Shown here one piece after another: positions 6,196 through 8,566 of a stretch of DNA of 8,566 bases. The notes under the pieces were generated by a model. It searched no databases. It worked only from the letters and a program-made list of their open reading frames with translations, and had not been told where the DNA came from. The stretch comes from Prevotella sp. (GTDB taxonomy: Bacteria; Bacteroidota; Bacteroidia; Bacteroidales; Bacteroidaceae). Within the stretch, counting starts at the first letter, position 1; each line of letters starts with the position of its first letter. The position numbers were made by a program, and so were the translations under genes. The stretch covers positions 1 to 8,566 of the forward strand of contig JAILAA010000169.1 in the NCBI GenBank assembly GCA_024681875.1, given 5' to 3'.

Positions 6196-6660
6196 ATGGA
6201 ATACATGTCACAGGAAGGCTACGACAAGCTCGTGGCGGAACTGCACGAATTGGAAAGCGTTGAACTGCCTAAAGTAAGGGATGCCATCTCAGAGGCCCGA
6301 GACAAAGGCGATCTCAGTGAGAACTTCGAATATCATGCAGCCAAGCGTGAACAGGCGAGGCTGCTGGGGAGGATACGGTTTATGCAAAGGGTGCTGGAGC
6401 ATGCACGGGTCATTGACATGTCGAGACTGAAAAGTGAGAGAGTTGGACTGCTCTGCAAGGTAGAGATGACCAACCTGAACAGCAATGCCAGAATGGCCTA
6501 CACGATAGTCAGTCCGCATGAAGCCAATCTCCGTGAAGGGAAAATCTCTGTCAAGTCACCCATCGGGCAGGCACTTCTTAACAAAAAGGAAGGCGACATT
6601 GTGGAAGTACGTGTCCCGATAGGCATCCAGAAACTCCGTATAGAAAACATTACCCTGTAA
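6196..6660 (+). CDS. greA: Transcription elongation factor GreA
   Basis: Binds in the RNA polymerase secondary channel and stimulates cleavage of backtracked RNA, rescuing stalled complexes; cytoplasmic. At 154 residues it has the family length. Residues 1-75 form the antiparallel coiled-coil arm, whose tip carries ARDKGDLSENFEYHAAKREQ; D39 and E42 match the catalytic acidic tip D41 and E44 of E. coli GreA. The C-terminal FKBP-like domain (about 80-154) keeps YTIVSPHEANLREGKISVKSPIGQALLNKKEGDIVEV, the conserved SP-G-ALL-K--GD core. The start at 6196 gives MEYMSQEGYDKL; a start at the second Met (residue 4) would also fit, but the A-rich leader favours the first. It has its own promoter and is divergent from the lipoprotein operon. 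A 100-base gap with another promoter follows before the FHA gene. Confidence 0.95.
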   Translation: MEYMSQEGYDKLVAELHELESVELPKVRDAISEARDKGDLSENFEYHAAKREQARLLGRIRFMQRVLEHARVIDMSRLKSERVGLLCKVEMTNLNSNARMAYTIVSPHEANLREGKISVKSPIGQALLNKKEGDIVEVRVPIGIQKLRIENITL

Positions 6661-6706
6661 ATTCCTCGCCTTCACGCCTTCGCATGAGAAGATTCTTTCT
6701 GTTTTT

Positions 6707-6738
6707 TTTCGTTTATTATGAAAATATGCGTAACTTTG
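6707..6738 (+). promoter_or_regulatory. Promoter of the zinc-ribbon/FHA gene
   Basis: TAACTTTG (6731-6738) matches the -7 consensus; upstream a run of eight T (6702-6709) ends 21 bases before it, with TTTC (6707-6710) as a weak -33 element. The leader to the ATG at 6761 would be about 18 bases. I see only weak stem-forming sequence between greA and this promoter, so read-through from greA is possible. Confidence 0.65.
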
Positions 6739-6760
6739 TCGCCGTAATTAATTGTTGAAT

Positions 6761-7645
6761 ATGAATCCAGCAGAAGAAAACGAGCCCCGTCCACTCAGAA
6801 TCATTGGCATACCAAAGCGTAAGAACGGCAAATACGTGCTTGAGGAATTTGCCATCCTGAACAGAGAATGCGGATGGATTTGTCCGCGATGCAACAACGA
6901 GGTGGCCATCTGTCCCACACAGGCCGGTGAACAGACCTTCACATGCAAGGCCTGCAACGCTTCTTTCGTAGTGCGCGTTGATGCTGAAGCCAACACGTTT
7001 ATGATGGCTAAGAAGCAAAAGCCCGCCACTCCAGCAGTCACTCCCGCAGCGGCAGCAGGCACCGCTGGCATAGCCGTGGCAGGGGCCGCTGCCCAGCAAC
7101 AGGCCCAGCGTCCGGCCAGAGGCATGTTGCTCATTCCTGAAGACCCTGTCCCTGAAAAAAGAAATGCCATTGCCAAGCCCGCCAACCAGCCCGTGAAGGA
7201 TTTGGCACAGCCTGATGACAAGCCAAAGCCTGCCACACCTGTCGCCACTGGCAATAATGATGACAACGAGACCATGATGGTGGCCCAGCCAAAGAAGAGC
7301 AATGTATCCTCACAACAGGACACAAACGGCCAGTTGCAGTGGGGCGGATTCTTCAGCCGCAAGCACTACGCACTGCATCAGGGTGCCAACATCATCGGGC
7401 GCAAGGACGGCCGTCAGCCTTCCGACCTGGAGTTTGACGACCCAGAGATGAGCCGGCGGTCGGTGAAGATCGACGCCATACCCGACGGCAAAGGCCAGTT
7501 CACCTTCACGCTCACCGTCCTGAAGTCGCTCAACCCTGTCACGTTGAACGGCAGCACCATAGCGGTAGGTGCCAGCGTCAGGCTCAACCCCAACGACAGT
7601 ATCGTCATGGGTAAGACGACTTTTACTTTCAAGTGTTCGAAATAG
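6761..7645 (+). CDS. Zinc-ribbon and FHA-domain protein
   Basis: A 294-residue soluble protein. The N-terminal region (about 10-75) contains a zinc ribbon: CPRC (41-44) paired with CKAC (62-65), plus C37 and C51. A low-complexity Ala/Pro/Gln linker (about 85-185) follows, including an Ala-rich stretch at 92-115 that is too interrupted to be a sure membrane helix. The C-terminus (about 200-292) is a forkhead-associated domain, a phosphothreonine-binding fold: IIGRK (R214), MSRRSVKI (S231, R232) and LNGS (N263, G264). The usual histidine of the SRxH motif is serine, so binding may be altered. In the linker, DNETMMV places T171 in a possible phosphorylation site. The frame also opens at a TTG (6752), but ATG 6761 fits the promoter spacing. 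No kinase gene is nearby. Exact function unknown. Confidence 0.88.
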   Translation: MNPAEENEPRPLRIIGIPKRKNGKYVLEEFAILNRECGWICPRCNNEVAICPTQAGEQTFTCKACNASFVVRVDAEANTFMMAKKQKPATPAVTPAAAAGTAGIAVAGAAAQQQAQRPARGMLLIPEDPVPEKRNAIAKPANQPVKDLAQPDDKPKPATPVATGNNDDNETMMVAQPKKSNVSSQQDTNGQLQWGGFFSRKHYALHQGANIIGRKDGRQPSDLEFDDPEMSRRSVKIDAIPDGKGQFTFTLTVLKSLNPVTLNGSTIAVGASVRLNPNDSIVMGKTTFTFKCSK

Positions 7646-7685
7646 AACTGCATGGACAAAAGCCATTGACTTTTCCCAAAAACTC

Positions 7686-7719
7686 ACTTGGTTTTATCAA
7701 AAACCTAGTTGTTTTTTTT
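7686..7719 (+). terminator. Rho-independent terminator after the FHA gene
   Basis: ACTTGGTTTT (7686-7695) and AAAACCTAGT (7700-7709) form a ten-position stem with one T-T mismatch and an ATCA loop, followed by a tract of eight T (7712-7719). It lies 41 bases after the FHA stop. The stem is AT-rich, so efficiency may be moderate. Confidence 0.7.
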
Positions 7720-7747
7720 GCCATTACGCTTTTTCTTCGTATTTTTG
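7717..7747 (+). promoter_or_regulatory. glyA promoter
   Basis: TTTG (7717-7720) and TATTTTTG (7740-7747) are separated by 19 bases, an exact match to the Bacteroidetes TTTG-N19-21-TAnnTTTG promoter. The start would be near 7751, leaving an A-rich leader of about 36 bases before the ATG at 7787. The -33 element overlaps the T tract of the preceding terminator. Confidence 0.8.
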
Positions 7748-7786
7748 CAGTCTCATTTTATCACCAAAAACAAAGCAAAAAACAAA

Positions 7787-8566
7787 ATGAAAAGAGACAA
7801 CGCCATCTTCGAGATGATTGAGCGCGAACATCAGCGTCAGCTGAAGGGTATTGAATTGATCGCCAGCGAGAACTTCGTCAGCGACCAGGTCATGCAGGCC
7901 ATGGGCTCATGCCTGACCAACAAATATGCCGAGGGCTACCCGGGCAAGCGCTATTACGGCGGCTGCCAAGTGGTGGACGAGGTGGAGCGCCTGGCCATCG
8001 AGAGGGTGTGCAAGCTCTTCGATGCTGAATATGCCAACGTGCAGCCTCACTCTGGTGCCCAGGCCAACGCAGCCGTGCTGCTGGCCGTGCTGCAGCCGGG
8101 CGACACGTTCATGGGACTGAATCTGGCTCACGGCGGTCACCTCTCACACGGCTCGCTCGTCAACACCAGCGGCATCCTCTACAAGCCCGTGGGCTACAAC
8201 CTGAACAAGGAGACAGGACGCGTGGACTACGACGAGATGGAGGCACTGGCACTGGAGCACAAGCCGAAGCTGATCATTGGCGGCGGCTCGGCCTACAGCC
8301 GTGAGTGGGACTACAAGCGTATGCGCGCCATTGCCGACAAGGTGGGCGCTCTGCTGATGATTGACATGGCTCACCCCGCTGGCCTCATCGCTGCCGGACT
8401 CTTGGACAACCCTGTGAAATATGCACACATCGTCACCTCCACCACCCACAAGACCCTGCGCGGCCCTCGTGGCGGCATCATCCTCATGGGCAAGGACTTT
8501 GAGAATCCCTGGGGACTGAAGACGCCGAAGGGCGAGGTGAAGATGATGTCGGCACTGCTGAACAGC
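7787..8566 (+). CDS. glyA: Serine hydroxymethyltransferase, N-terminal part (runs off window)
   Basis: PLP enzyme that converts serine plus tetrahydrofolate to glycine plus 5,10-methylene-tetrahydrofolate, the main entry of one-carbon units; cytoplasmic. The 260 residues visible include [11 protein letters not shown] (22-32), [15 protein letters not shown] (45-59), [11 protein letters not shown] (87-97), the cofactor-binding [10 protein letters not shown] (D193, H196) and the Schiff-base lysine K222 in [14 protein letters not shown], all as in the family (D200, H203, K229 in E. coli). The residue after the lysine box and all cofactor contacts look intact. ATG 7787 gives the expected short N-terminus [11 protein letters not shown]. 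The gene has its own promoter and follows a terminator, so it is a separate unit from the FHA gene. The C-terminal domain is outside the window. Confidence 0.97.
   Translation, partial: MKRDNAIFEMIEREHQRQLKGIELIASENFVSDQVMQAMGSCLTNKYAEGYPGKRYYGGCQVVDEVERLAIERVCKLFDAEYANVQPHSGAQANAAVLLAVLQPGDTFMGLNLAHGGHLSHGSLVNTSGILYKPVGYNLNKETGRVDYDEMEALALEHKPKLIIGGGSAYSREWDYKRMRAIADKVGALLMIDMAHPAGLIAAGLLDNPVKYAHIVTSTTHKTLRGPRGGIILMGKDFENPWGLKTPKGEVKMMSALLNS

Noticed and set aside
6676..6710. Possible terminator between greA and the FHA gene (CTTC/GAAG stem, then T8)
   Set aside because: The stem is only four pairs and lies about ten bases from the T tract, so it is too weak to call; the T tract is better explained as part of the promoter.

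Overview
The window reads as a chromosomal core-gene region of a Bacteroidales bacterium, most likely Prevotella or a close relative. Three things point there. Several promoters match the Bacteroidetes -7 consensus TAnnTTTG with a T-rich or TTTG -33 element 19-21 bases upstream. Translation leaders are A-rich and lack a clear Shine-Dalgarno sequence. The gene order nucleotide-modification-like protein, DoxX protein, tpiA, SPOR protein, folE is, from memory, a Bacteroides/Prevotella arrangement. I see no mobile element, CRISPR array, rRNA or tRNA gene.

Left arm, minus strand, transcribed from about 5975 down to 1: a small coiled-coil lipoprotein (5572-5940); a duplicated DUF1599-type protein (4928-5512); a DoxX/MauE-like membrane protein joined in frame to triosephosphate isomerase (2825-4918); a secreted SPOR-domain protein (2190-2792); GTP cyclohydrolase I (1611-2189); a one-pass membrane protein of unknown function (1018-1584); and the N-terminal half of a transketolase (1-965, cut by the window edge). 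Gaps are 0 to 52 bases and I see no internal terminator, so this is probably one operon. An extra promoter may lie just before the DUF1599 gene. It joins glycolysis (TpiA), the pentose phosphate pathway (transketolase), folate synthesis (FolE) and envelope proteins.

Centre, 5941-6195: a divergent promoter region. It has a strong minus-strand promoter for the lipoprotein operon, a plus-strand promoter for greA, and between them a 40-bp imperfect palindrome that also contains two 21-bp direct repeats.

Right arm, plus strand, separately promoted genes: GreA (6196-6660); a zinc-ribbon plus FHA-domain protein (6761-7645) ending in a terminator; and the N-terminal part of serine hydroxymethyltransferase GlyA (7787 to the window end). 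FolE and GlyA both serve one-carbon metabolism but lie in different transcription units.

Nothing here looks like a complete new system. The points most worth a second look are the DoxX-TpiA read-through at an A7 run, the palindrome/direct-repeat element in the divergent region, the degenerate FHA protein with a possible phosphothreonine switch, and complementary repeats around the SPOR gene start.
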